A stretch of DNA of 64,000 bases from Acidovorax sp. NCPPB 4044 (GTDB lineage: Bacteria; Pseudomonadota; Gammaproteobacteria; Burkholderiales; Burkholderiaceae_C). Both the position numbers and the translations under genes were made by a program. Below the pieces are notes generated by a model. The model saw nothing but the letters and a program-made list of their open reading frames with translations. It had not been told where the DNA came from and did not search any database. Location: contig NZ_JAMCOS010000001.1 in the NCBI RefSeq assembly GCF_028069655.1, forward strand, positions 2,510,001 through 2,574,000. The letters run 5' to 3'. Positions 1-8,008 of the stretch are shown piece by piece (within the stretch, counting starts at the first letter, position 1; every line of letters begins with the position of its first letter).

Positions 1-6
1 GTTCAT
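1..6 (-). CDS. Start of next ABC transporter gene (two codons only)
   Basis: The stop codon of the permease gene overlaps a new ATG on the same strand (TGATG), so another gene begins here and runs off the left edge. A GGAG stretch lies about nine bases upstream of this ATG. In this importer class the missing gene is usually the ATP-binding subunit. Only Met-Asn is visible, so this identity is inferred from context. Confidence 0.35.
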
Positions 7-893
7 CAGAGCGTGCTCCAGGCGAAAAGGCGCCGGTTGACGGCCTTGAACAGGAAGTCGGAGACGAGCCCGATGACACCGATCACGATGATGCCGAAGA
101 TGATCTGCCCCGTATTGAGCAGCGCCTGGCTGTCGGTGATCATGTGCCCGATGCCCGAGGACGAGCCGATCAGCTCGGCCACGATCACATAGGTCCAGGC
201 CCAGCCGAGCACGAGGCGCAGCGTCTCGGCAATGCCCGGCGCGGCGCCGGGGATGAGCACGCGCAGCACGATGCCGCGGCTGCCCGCACCCAGCGTATAG
301 GCCGCCTCGACGAGGTCGCGCCGTGCGCCGCCCACGATGACGGCCACCATCAGCGTGATCTGGAAGACCGAGCCGATGAAGATCACCAGCAGCTTCTGCG
401 CCTCCCCGATCCCCGCCCAGAGGATGAGCAGCGGGATGAAGGCCGAGGCCGGCAGGTAGCGGCAGAAGGACACGAAGGGCTCGAAGAACGCTTCCACCGG
501 CTTCCAGGCGCCCATGCAGATGCCCAGCGGAACGGCCACCACGGCGGCCAGCACGAAGCCGCCCACCACGCGCCATACGGTCATGCCGATGTCCTGGAGG
601 AAGCCGTATTCGGTGAACAGCAGCCAGCCTTCGCGCAGCATGGTGAGCGGGCTGGCCAGGAAGGTGGGCGACACGAAACCGCCCAGCGTGAAGGCCGCCC
701 ACACGGCCACGAACAGCACGAAGAAGGCCGCGCCCAGCGCCGTGCGCGCACCCGGCGCCACCGGCTCGAGCGGAGCGAAGCGGCGGCGCCGGCGCGCAGG
801 CAGCGCAACGCCGCCCAGGCGCGGCGACGGGAGAGGCGGCGCCACCGGCGCAGGAGAGGCTGTGGCGGTGGCGGTGTTGGAAGAAGCAGCCAT
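6..893 (-). CDS. ABC transporter permease (SsuC/TauC/NrtB type)
   Basis: This is the inner-membrane permease of an importer for a small anion or organic solute of the nitrate/sulfonate/taurine class (BPD_transp_1 fold). The 295-residue protein has a long Ala/Pro/Arg-rich cytoplasmic N-terminus of about 45 residues, then roughly six hydrophobic segments. The permease signature that contacts the ATPase is seen around AYTLGAGSRG and VLIPGAAPGI, followed by a conserved GWAWTYVIVAELIGS block. It lies 8 bp downstream of the substrate-binding-protein gene and overlaps the next gene by TGATG, so the three are probably co-transcribed. The substrate cannot be told from sequence. Confidence 0.88.
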   Translation of the reverse strand: MAASSNTATATASPAPVAPPLPSPRLGGVALPARRRRRFAPLEPVAPGARTALGAAFFVLFVAVWAAFTLGGFVSPTFLASPLTMLREGWLLFTEYGFLQDIGMTVWRVVGGFVLAAVVAVPLGICMGAWKPVEAFFEPFVSFCRYLPASAFIPLLILWAGIGEAQKLLVIFIGSVFQITLMVAVIVGGARRDLVEAAYTLGAGSRGIVLRVLIPGAAPGIAETLRLVLGWAWTYVIVAELIGSSSGIGHMITDSQALLNTGQIIFGIIVIGVIGLVSDFLFKAVNRRLFAWSTL

Positions 894-901
894 TCGCCGG
901 C

Positions 902-1867
902 TCAGCGGATGAAGCTGGCGTCGTAGGTGGCGTCCAGATTGGCGGGTGCCTTGCGGATGACCCCCGCCTCCAGCAGGATCGGCACCGAGTCCTTCATGAA
1001 CTGCTGCAGCTCGCCCGCGAAGAACTTCTGGTTGGCCGCCTTGTCCTGCCAGCGCAGGAAAGCGGACGACTTGGCGAACTGCTCGCCGGTCTGCTTCACG
1101 GCCGCGCCCATGATGTCGTTCGACTTGGCGGGATCGGACTGGATCAGCGCGATGGCATCGAAATACGCGTCGGCCAGCGACTGCGCGGCCTTCGCGTTGG
1201 CCTTGAGCCAGGCCGGATCGCAGCCCACGGTGTCCATCACCATCGGGTATTCGATCGTGGTGGCAAGGATCTTGCCCGCCTGCGGATTGGCGCGCACGGT
1301 GGACAGGTAGGGTTCATAGGTCATGGCCGCGTCGTTCTGCCCGGCCACGAAGGCCTGCGCAGCGGGCTGGGGCTCCAGCGACACGGTCTTCACGTCCTTG
1401 AGCGTCATGCCGTTCTTCGACAGCATCCAGGCCAGGCCGAAATACGGCGCCGTGCCGGGCGCGCTCACGCCGATGGTCTTGCCCTTGAGGTCGGCAAAGC
1501 CCTTCACGTCGTTGCGCACGGCCAGGCCGTCGGCGCCGTACGACTTGTCCATCTGGAAGATCTGCACGATCGGCACGCCGTTGGCATTCCAGGCGACGTG
1601 GGTCTCCACCGTGGTGGCCGCGCACTGGATGGCCTTGGAGGCCAGCGCCAGGTGGCGGTCCTTCTGGGGGATCATTTTCAGCTCGACATCGAGGCCGTGC
1701 TTCTTGAAGAGCCCCGCCTTGTCGGCCAGCGTGAGCGGTGCAAAGCCCGTCCAGCCCGACATGCCCAGCACGATCTTCGTTTCCTGCGCGTGCGCGGCGA
1801 CAGCCAGCCCGGCCATGCACACCGCCGCGGCCATGCGCGACACCCCTACCACCACTGATCGGCCCAT
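902..1867 (-). CDS. ABC transporter periplasmic substrate-binding protein (NMT1/SsuA-like)
   Basis: This is the solute-binding protein of the importer. I place the start at the ATG at 1867 because an AAGGAG Shine-Dalgarno sits seven bases upstream and the product then opens with a signal peptide ending near AHAQ; the frame stays open further upstream but without these signs. The mature protein starts KIVLGMSGW and carries the two-lobe NMT1/THI5-like pattern (LADKAGLFKKHGLDVELK, then GKTIGVSAPG). At 321 residues it has the usual family length. Relatives bind sulfonates, taurine, nitrate or pyrimidine precursors; nothing here settles which. Confidence 0.87.
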   Translation of the reverse strand: MGRSVVVGVSRMAAAVCMAGLAVAAHAQETKIVLGMSGWTGFAPLTLADKAGLFKKHGLDVELKMIPQKDRHLALASKAIQCAATTVETHVAWNANGVPIVQIFQMDKSYGADGLAVRNDVKGFADLKGKTIGVSAPGTAPYFGLAWMLSKNGMTLKDVKTVSLEPQPAAQAFVAGQNDAAMTYEPYLSTVRANPQAGKILATTIEYPMVMDTVGCDPAWLKANAKAAQSLADAYFDAIALIQSDPAKSNDIMGAAVKQTGEQFAKSSAFLRWQDKAANQKFFAGELQQFMKDSVPILLEAGVIRKAPANLDATYDASFIR

Positions 1868-2349
1868 CGTCCTGCTCCTTGTGAGTGCATCGTCTGATGC
1901 GCGCGCCCCGCAATGGAACGCGCACCTGCTTGCTCCGGCCGCTGATTCTTGCCCAACGCCCACCCTGTCTATACAGGGTTACTACGCAGAGGGCGGCCCC
2001 AGCCCTTTATGAGGCTCCAACCTCACCGGACGAAAGATTCCCCTGCAAGAAAAGGGCCAACGTGGCCACACCGCACCTCCAACGCCGTTCCGTGCGGCAG
2101 AAAGGGCGCCAAAAAAGACACCCTGCCCAACCCCCATGGTTCACCGGCCTGCAGAAGGCTCAAGCGTGGCCGATGCCCGCCAGCCGTGCCCTGCAGGCCC
2201 GCGGCGCGGTGTCGCCCTGCCCCGCCTTGTGCGCGCCCTCCCACGTACCGCGTCGGACATTGCCGGAAAGCAGCGTTTGCAGCCCCGTCGGCCAGGCCCC
2301 GGCCCTTAGAATTTGCCGGATTCATCACCTGTCGAAAGCGCGCTTGGCC
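1868..2349. other. Divergent intergenic region
   Basis: This 482-bp gap separates the minus-strand importer from the plus-strand signalling island, so it should hold divergent promoters. A TAGAAT at 2307-2312 could be a -10 box for the stressosome genes, but I see no convincing -35 partner. No gene, repeat or strong terminator is visible. Confidence 0.5.
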
Positions 2350-3210
2350 ATGACTCCGCAACAAGAAACCCTTCTGGCCATCCTGGACCGCAATGAAGAG
2401 GCCGTTCTCCACGAATGGCTGGCCGAAGCGGCGCAGGGCGATTTCTCCCTGCGCCCCGGCACGGAAGTCGATGCCCGCGAGATCCTCCAGAACCTGCGCG
2501 CGGCCCTGCGCAGCGCACCGCCCTCCCCTGGCACACCCCAGCCGGGCACCGCCTGGCACACGCTCAATGGCGTACTGGAAGCCCTGTCGCGGTCGCGCGC
2601 CGCACGGGGGGAGACCGCAGGCGGCACCAGCGTGTTCGTGCTGGCCCTCAAGAAGGCCCTTTTCACGCAACTGCAGCAGGAAACGCGTGACGTGGATTCC
2701 CTGCAGGCGGCACTCTGGAGCGCGACGGCCCTGGTGGACCGCATGGCACAGCACACGGTCAACACCTTCCAGCAGGCCCGCGAGGACATCATCCGCAGGC
2801 AGCAGGAAGAGCTGCTGGAACTCTCCACCCCCGTGATCAAGCTGTGGGACGGCGTTTTGGCCGTTCCCATGATCGGCACGCTCGACAGCAACCGCACCCA
2901 GGTGGTGATGGAAACCCTGCTGCAGCGCATCGTCGATACCGAATCCGAGATCGCCATCATCGACATCACCGGCGTGCCCACCGTGGACACGCTGGTCGCG
3001 CAGCACCTGCTCAAGACCGTGGCAGCCATCCGCCTGATGGGTGCCGACTGCATCGTGAGCGGCATCCGCCCGCAGATCGCGCAAACCATCGTGCACCTGG
3101 GCATCGACCTGCAGGGCATCCACACGCGTGCCACGCTCGCGGATGCCCTGGCGCTCGCGCTGCAGAAGAACGGCTGGCGCATCGCACGCGCACAGGCCAC
3201 GCAAGCCTGA
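2350..3210 (+). CDS. rsbR: RsbR-type stressosome protein (RsbRD N-domain + STAS)
   Basis: This is a core scaffold and sensor subunit of the stressosome, a large cytoplasmic complex of STAS proteins that holds the kinase RsbT until stress. The 286-residue protein has a helical RsbRD-type N-terminal domain (about 1-150) in place of the globin-like one of Bacillus RsbRA, then a STAS domain (about 160-280). The STAS part contains DITGVPTVDT and GIRPQIAQTIVHLGI. The Thr of VDT (near residue 214) aligns with the RsbT-phosphorylated Ser/Thr of the family, and a second candidate Thr is near 246. No good ribosome binding site precedes the ATG. It is first of the R-S-T set, 12 bp before rsbS. Confidence 0.88.
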   Translation: MTPQQETLLAILDRNEEAVLHEWLAEAAQGDFSLRPGTEVDAREILQNLRAALRSAPPSPGTPQPGTAWHTLNGVLEALSRSRAARGETAGGTSVFVLALKKALFTQLQQETRDVDSLQAALWSATALVDRMAQHTVNTFQQAREDIIRRQQEELLELSTPVIKLWDGVLAVPMIGTLDSNRTQVVMETLLQRIVDTESEIAIIDITGVPTVDTLVAQHLLKTVAAIRLMGADCIVSGIRPQIAQTIVHLGIDLQGIHTRATLADALALALQKNGWRIARAQATQA

Positions 3211-3222
3211 TCGGAGCAGCAG

Positions 3223-3597
3223 ATGGAACGCATCCCTGTCCTGCGCATGGGCGATACGCTGCTCGTCACCATCCAGGTGGACATGCAGGACCGCACGGCG
3301 CTCTCCCTGCAGGAAGACCTGGCGGAGCGCATTGCCAACACGGGCGCCACCGGCGTGATGATCGACATCTCCGGGCTGGAGATCGTGGACTCGTTCGTCG
3401 GCCGCATGCTCAGCAGCATCTCGGGCATCGCACGCATCCTGTCGGCCCATACCGTCGTGGTGGGCATGCAGCCGGCTGTCGCCATCACGCTCGTGGAACT
3501 CGGCCTGTCGCTGGAAGGCGTACGAACCGCCCTGAACGTGGAGCGCGGCATGCAACTGCTGCGCCGCATCCGCGAGGAGGCCCCTCTTGGCCGATGA
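3223..3597 (+). CDS. rsbS: RsbS stressosome STAS protein
   Basis: This is the single-domain STAS subunit that forms the stressosome core with RsbR and binds RsbT; phosphorylation by RsbT frees the kinase. The 124-residue protein is almost all STAS fold. The block MIDISGLEIVDSFVGRML carries the expected phospho-acceptor Ser at about residue 57 (Ser59 in Bacillus). A GGAG stands six bases before the ATG. Its 3' end overlaps rsbT by 11 bp, which suggests translational coupling. Confidence 0.92.
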   Translation: MERIPVLRMGDTLLVTIQVDMQDRTALSLQEDLAERIANTGATGVMIDISGLEIVDSFVGRMLSSISGIARILSAHTVVVGMQPAVAITLVELGLSLEGVRTALNVERGMQLLRRIREEAPLGR

Positions 3598-3991
3598 CCT
3601 CACGGGCACGCTGCCCATCGAGTCCGAACAGCACATCGTCGCGTGCCGGCAGACCGTGAGGGCGCTCTGCACACGGCTGCGTTTCTCTCTGGTGGACCAG
3701 ACCAAGGTGATCACGGCCGCCAGCGAACTGTCGCGCAACACGCTGGTGCACGGCAAGGGCGGGCAGATGCGCTGGGAGGTGCTCGAACAGGCGGGGCGCA
3801 CGGGGCTGCGCCTGCACTTCGAAGACGAGGGGCCAGGCATCGCCGACATCGCACTGGCGCTCTCCGATGGCTGGACATCGGGAGGCGGCATGGGCCTGGG
3901 ACTGCCCGGGAGCCGGCGCCTCGTGAACGACTTCGACATCCGCTCGGCCCCCGGCCAGGGCACGCACGTGACCATCACGAAATGGAAGTGA
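3587..3991 (+). CDS. rsbT: RsbT switch kinase
   Basis: This is a GHKL-fold serine/threonine kinase that phosphorylates RsbS and RsbR and, once released, activates a downstream partner. At 134 residues it has the normal size. The ATP-site motifs are clear: ASELSRNTLVHG (N box), EDEGPGIAD (G1) and GGGMGLGLPGSRRL (G2). The start is a TTG at 3587, chosen because GAGGAGG lies six bases upstream and the next in-frame start would cut into the domain. Its stop overlaps the next ATG (TGATG). In Bacillus the partner is RsbU; no RsbU-like protein is present here, so the next gene is the obvious target. Confidence 0.92.
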   Translation: MADDLTGTLPIESEQHIVACRQTVRALCTRLRFSLVDQTKVITAASELSRNTLVHGKGGQMRWEVLEQAGRTGLRLHFEDEGPGIADIALALSDGWTSGGGMGLGLPGSRRLVNDFDIRSAPGQGTHVTITKWK

Positions 3992-5058
3992 TGGCCTGCG
4001 CACCGCCCGACATCCTGCAGGGCTGGACCCATGCGGATTTCCCGATCGACGATGCGAGCCGGGTGGGCGAGGCGCGCCGCTTTGCGGCGCACGAGAGCGC
4101 GGCCATGGGCTGGAACGGTACCGACAGCGGGCGGCTGTCCCTCGTGGTCACCGAACTCGCCACCAATCTTCACCGCCATGCCAAGGGCGGCCGGCTGCTG
4201 ATCGCATCGATCCCGCAGCGGCGGCAAGTGGAAGTCATCGCGATCGATCACGGCCCGGGCATCCCGGACCTGCACGTGGTCATGCGCGACGGTTATTCCA
4301 CCGGCGGCTCGCCCGGCACCGGCCTTGGTGCGGTGCGCCGGCTGGCGGACGCCTTCGACATCCATTCCACAGGCCAGGGTACCGTCTGCGTGGCGCGCGT
4401 GGAAGAGCGCCCGCTGGAAGAGGAGGACGGGTTCGCCGCGGCAGGCGCCGCCCCGCGCAGCCCGGGCACCGCGCATGCCATCCGCATCGGCGCCATCTGC
4501 CTGCCCCTGCGGGGCGAGGCGGTGTGCGGCGACGGCTGGGCAATGGCCATCGAAGGTGAACGCATCGCGCTCTGCATGGCCGACGGACTCGGCCACGGCC
4601 CGGAGGCGGCCCGTGCATCGCAGGGCGCCCTGGAGGTGTTTGCACAGGGCCCGTTCAGCGAATTGGGCGGGCTTGCCGACCGCATGCACCTGGGCCTGCA
4701 AAGCACCCGGGGAGCGGCCGTCTGCAGCCTGCGGTGGGACGATGCCGCGAGCCCCGTGCACAGCGCCAGCATCGGCAATGTGTCCGCACGGCTCGTCTCC
4801 GGCGTGGAGGACCGTTCCGTCCCTTCGCAACACGGAACCGTGGGGCTGCACATCCGCAAGGCCAGGGAGATCGCCACCGCGGCGCCCGCGTACGCGATGC
4901 TGATCGCGCACACGGACGGCATCGAGACGCGCTGGCACCCCGGCGCGATCCACTCGCTGCTCGGCCGCGACCCGACCCTGGTGGCGGCCCTGCTGCTGCG
5001 CGACCACCACCGCGCCCGCGACGACGCCACCGTGGTGGTCGTGCAGCGGGCCGGATGA
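3991..5058 (+). CDS. Fusion of RsbW/RsbT-like GHKL kinase with SpoIIE/RsbX-like PP2C phosphatase
   Basis: This 355-residue protein joins two opposing activities. Residues 1-140 form a GHKL kinase domain with VTELATNLHRHAKGG (N box), DHGPGIPD (G1) and SPGTGLGAVRRLAD (G2). Residues 165-355 form a PP2C/SpoIIE-type phosphatase with MADGLGHGPEA and HTDGIETRW supplying metal-binding Asp residues, ending in DDATVVVV. By family, it could reset phosphorylated RsbR/RsbS as RsbX does, or be the target of RsbT. I use the ATG at 3991, coupled to rsbT by TGATG; an in-frame ATG at 3982 is an alternative that adds three residues. Confidence 0.83.
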   Translation: MACAPPDILQGWTHADFPIDDASRVGEARRFAAHESAAMGWNGTDSGRLSLVVTELATNLHRHAKGGRLLIASIPQRRQVEVIAIDHGPGIPDLHVVMRDGYSTGGSPGTGLGAVRRLADAFDIHSTGQGTVCVARVEERPLEEEDGFAAAGAAPRSPGTAHAIRIGAICLPLRGEAVCGDGWAMAIEGERIALCMADGLGHGPEAARASQGALEVFAQGPFSELGGLADRMHLGLQSTRGAAVCSLRWDDAASPVHSASIGNVSARLVSGVEDRSVPSQHGTVGLHIRKAREIATAAPAYAMLIAHTDGIETRWHPGAIHSLLGRDPTLVAALLLRDHHRARDDATVVVVQRAG

Positions 5059-5090
5059 GTGCGGGCCGCACCTCCCTCAGGAAACGCACG

Positions 5091-6005
5091 ATGACACCCG
5101 AAAACGAAGGCTCTGGCGGAACGCGGGACGGCGAGAGCGCCCTGCCCCCGGACGCATTGCAGGCAGCCCTGGCGGCCAGCCAGCAGGAAGTGCAGGCGCT
5201 GCGCGCCGAACTGGAAGAAACCAACCGCGGTGTGGTGGCCCTTTATTCGGAGCTGGATGCACAGGCGGAACAGCTGCGCCAGGCCACGGAGATGAAGAGC
5301 CGGTTCCTGGCCTACATGAGCCATGAATTCCGCACGCCGATCAGCTCCATCCTGAGCATTGCCCGGCTGCTGGCAGACCATGTGGACGGCCCGCTCAACC
5401 CCGAGCAGGCACGGCAGGTGGGCTTCATCCAGTCCTCTGCATCGGAGTTCTCCGAGATGGTGGACGACCTGCTCGACCTGGCGAAGATCGAGGCCGGCCG
5501 CGTCGAGATATCGCCCGCATGGTTCGAGATGCTCGACCTGTTCCAGGCCCTTCGCGGAATGTTCAAGCCCGTGGTCACCAATCCCGATCTCAACCTGGTG
5601 TTCGAAGAGCCCGAGAACATGCCACCGCTTTTCACGGACGACCGCAAGCTGTCGCAGATCCTGCGCAACTTCATCTCCAATGCGCTCAAGTTCACGCCGC
5701 GTGGCGAGGTGCGCGTGTCCGCGGCATCGCTGGACGGCGAACGCGTTCGGTTCTCCGTCTCCGATACGGGGATCGGCATCGCCCCCGAGTTCCACGCGCG
5801 GGTCTTCGAGGATTTCTCCCAGGTGGGCTCGCCCCTGCAGCGCCGCCTGCGCGGCACGGGCCTGGGGCTGGCCCTCAGCCGCCAGCTGGCGGAACTGCTG
5901 GGCGGTAATGTGGAACTGCAGAGCGCGCTCGGCCGGGGGTCGGTGTTCTCTGTGACGCTGCCCACGCGGCTTTCCTTACCGGCCGCCACCGGTCCATCGG
6001 AGTAA
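5091..6005 (+). CDS. Soluble histidine kinase with N-terminal coiled coil
   Basis: This is a 304-residue cytoplasmic sensor kinase with no membrane segment. Residues 20-65 look like a coiled coil that leads into a HisKA domain with the phospho-accepting His at about 78 (MSHEFRTPI). The HATPase domain has NFISNALKF (N box), VSDTGIGI (G1) and GTGLGLALSRQL (G2). There is no sensory domain, so input probably comes by protein contact, plausibly the stressosome proteins encoded just upstream. CAGGAAA before the ATG at 5091 supports this start; an upstream in-frame ATG at 5055 overlaps the previous stop (ATGA) and is possible. Confidence 0.88.
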   Translation: MTPENEGSGGTRDGESALPPDALQAALAASQQEVQALRAELEETNRGVVALYSELDAQAEQLRQATEMKSRFLAYMSHEFRTPISSILSIARLLADHVDGPLNPEQARQVGFIQSSASEFSEMVDDLLDLAKIEAGRVEISPAWFEMLDLFQALRGMFKPVVTNPDLNLVFEEPENMPPLFTDDRKLSQILRNFISNALKFTPRGEVRVSAASLDGERVRFSVSDTGIGIAPEFHARVFEDFSQVGSPLQRRLRGTGLGLALSRQLAELLGGNVELQSALGRGSVFSVTLPTRLSLPAATGPSE

Positions 6006-6010
6006 TTGCC

Positions 6011-7990
6011 ATGCTGGACGTCAGCGCGATCCACGCCACCATCGACCGATCGGCCCACACCGTGCTGGTGGTGGACGACAACCCGGTCACGCGCTACTCG
6101 ACCGTGCGCATCGTGCGTGCCGCAGGCTTTCAGGCAGTGGAGGCCGACAGCGGCACGCAGGCCCTGCAACTGGCCACAAGCGCAGTATCGGCCGTGGTGC
6201 TGGACGTCCACCTGCCCGATATCGACGGCTTCGCCGTGTGCCGCACGCTGCGCTCGCAGCGGGAGACGGCGCAATTGCCGGTGATGCACCTGTCCGCTGC
6301 GCACGTGCATGCGGAGGACCGTGTCACCGGTCTCAACGCGGGTGCGGACGCCTACCTCACCCATCCCGTGGAGCCCGCCGTGCTCGTGGGCACCCTGCAG
6401 GCACTCATCCGGGCCCGCACCGCCGAAGACAGCCTGCGGCGCAGCGACCGGCGCTTCCGGGCCATCTACAGCCAGGCGCTCAACGGCATCGGCTTGATCG
6501 AAGCCGACGGACGCTTCTCGGACATCAATCCTGCCATGGCACGGCTGCTCGGCCGCCCGCACGAAGAAGTACTGGGCCGTCCGTTGAGCGACTTCGCCCC
6601 GCCCGGCTGGGTGGATTTCGTGAAAGAGAACACCCTGGATGGCCGCCATCCCGGCACCTGGCAAGGCGAGTTCCCGCTCATGCGGCCGACGGGGCAATGG
6701 GTCTACCTGGAGTGGAGCATTTCCGCGCACGTGGAGCCGGGCCTGCGCATGGCGCTGGCCGCCGATATCTCCGAGCGGGTGGAACTCGACAGCCGCCGGC
6801 AGGACGTACTGGAGCGCGAACAGGCGGCGCGGGCGACGGCCGAGCGCCTGAGCCGCACCAAGGACGACTTCATCGCCGTGCTGTCGCACGAATTGCGCAC
6901 TCCCCTGAACGCCATTGCCGGCTGGGTGCACATCCTCAAACGGCGCGGCGGAACGCCGGAGCTGTTGAAGGGCCTGGACTCCATCCACCGCAACGTCAAG
7001 GCACAGGCGCGGATCATTTCGGACATCCTCGACGTCTCCCGGATCAACAGCGGAAAGCTGCACCTGGAGCGCGAATGGGCCCAGCCCGTCGAGGTGGTGC
7101 GGTCTGCGATCGACGCCCTGCAGGCCTCCATCGCCGAGAAGCACCTCGACGTGAGCGTGCGCGCCGATGCTGCGGGCGGCCCGGCCTGGCTCGACCCGAC
7201 GCGCTTTCAGCAGATCTTCTGGAATCTGCTGACCAACGCCATCAAATTCTCGAACGACAGCGGACGCATCGAAGTAGAAGTATCGCGCACGGGCGCTGCG
7301 CTGACCCTGTCAGTGCGCGACCACGGACGCGGTATTTCCGCCGAGTTTTTGGAGCACCTCTTCGACCGTTTCACGCAGAGCGACTCGCCCGACAACCGTC
7401 GCCACGGCGGGTTGGGCCTGGGCCTGTCCATCGTCAAGCACCTTGTTGAACTGCATGGCGGTAGCGTGGAGGCCTACAGCGCCGGTCCCGGCGAGGGAAC
7501 GACGATCACGGCCACGCTCATGGTGGCCTACGACGGTGCGGCGCAGGCCAGCATGCCTGCCCATTCGAAGGACGACGCGTCCGAACTGCCGATCACGGAC
7601 CGTCCGCTGAGGGGCCTGGACATCCTCACCGTGGAAGACCACCCCGATGCCAGCGAGATGCTGGCGGTGGTCCTCTCCGACGGCGGCGCGAGGCCACGCC
7701 AGGCGGGCGATTTCGATGCGGCGGTCCAGGCGCTGCAGCAGCAGTGGCCGGACGTGGTCGTGAGCGACATCGGCCTGCCCGGCCGCGATGGCTACGACCT
7801 GGCCCGCGCGTTGCGGGACATGCCGGTGCCGGCGGGGCGCAAGCCCCCGGTCGCGATCGCGCTGACCGCGTTCTCCCGGCCACAGGACGCCGACAAGGCG
7901 CTCGAAGCCGGCTTCGATGCCCACCTCGGAAAGCCCTTGCAGCCGCATGCCCTCATGGACACGATCACCCGTCTGATGGGCAGCCAGTAG
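6011..7990 (+). CDS. Hybrid histidine kinase (REC-PAS-HisKA-HATPase-REC)
   Basis: This 659-residue soluble hybrid kinase has a receiver at each end. REC1 (about 15-135) has VLVVDDNP and the acceptor Asp in VVLDVHLPD, but the usual signalling Lys-Pro is His-Pro (LTHPV). A PAS domain follows (about 145-265), then HisKA with His293 in LSHELRTPL, a HATPase with VRDHGRGIS and GGLGLGLSIVKHL, and REC2 with VVSDIGLPG and a normal LGKPL. It sits 5 bp after the preceding kinase gene. REC1 may take phosphate from that kinase, making a relay; this is inference from gene order. Confidence 0.88.
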   Translation: MLDVSAIHATIDRSAHTVLVVDDNPVTRYSTVRIVRAAGFQAVEADSGTQALQLATSAVSAVVLDVHLPDIDGFAVCRTLRSQRETAQLPVMHLSAAHVHAEDRVTGLNAGADAYLTHPVEPAVLVGTLQALIRARTAEDSLRRSDRRFRAIYSQALNGIGLIEADGRFSDINPAMARLLGRPHEEVLGRPLSDFAPPGWVDFVKENTLDGRHPGTWQGEFPLMRPTGQWVYLEWSISAHVEPGLRMALAADISERVELDSRRQDVLEREQAARATAERLSRTKDDFIAVLSHELRTPLNAIAGWVHILKRRGGTPELLKGLDSIHRNVKAQARIISDILDVSRINSGKLHLEREWAQPVEVVRSAIDALQASIAEKHLDVSVRADAAGGPAWLDPTRFQQIFWNLLTNAIKFSNDSGRIEVEVSRTGAALTLSVRDHGRGISAEFLEHLFDRFTQSDSPDNRRHGGLGLGLSIVKHLVELHGGSVEAYSAGPGEGTTITATLMVAYDGAAQASMPAHSKDDASELPITDRPLRGLDILTVEDHPDASEMLAVVLSDGGARPRQAGDFDAAVQALQQQWPDVVVSDIGLPGRDGYDLARALRDMPVPAGRKPPVAIALTAFSRPQDADKALEAGFDAHLGKPLQPHALMDTITRLMGSQ

Positions 7991-8008
7991 GCCCACCGCA
8001 CAGAACTC

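Noticed and set aside
2023..5010. A 995-codon open frame on the minus strand opposite the stressosome genes
   Set aside because: It mirrors rsbR-rsbS-rsbT and the fusion gene, is His/Arg/Gly-rich and has no family motif. Long antisense frames are expected in GC-rich DNA.
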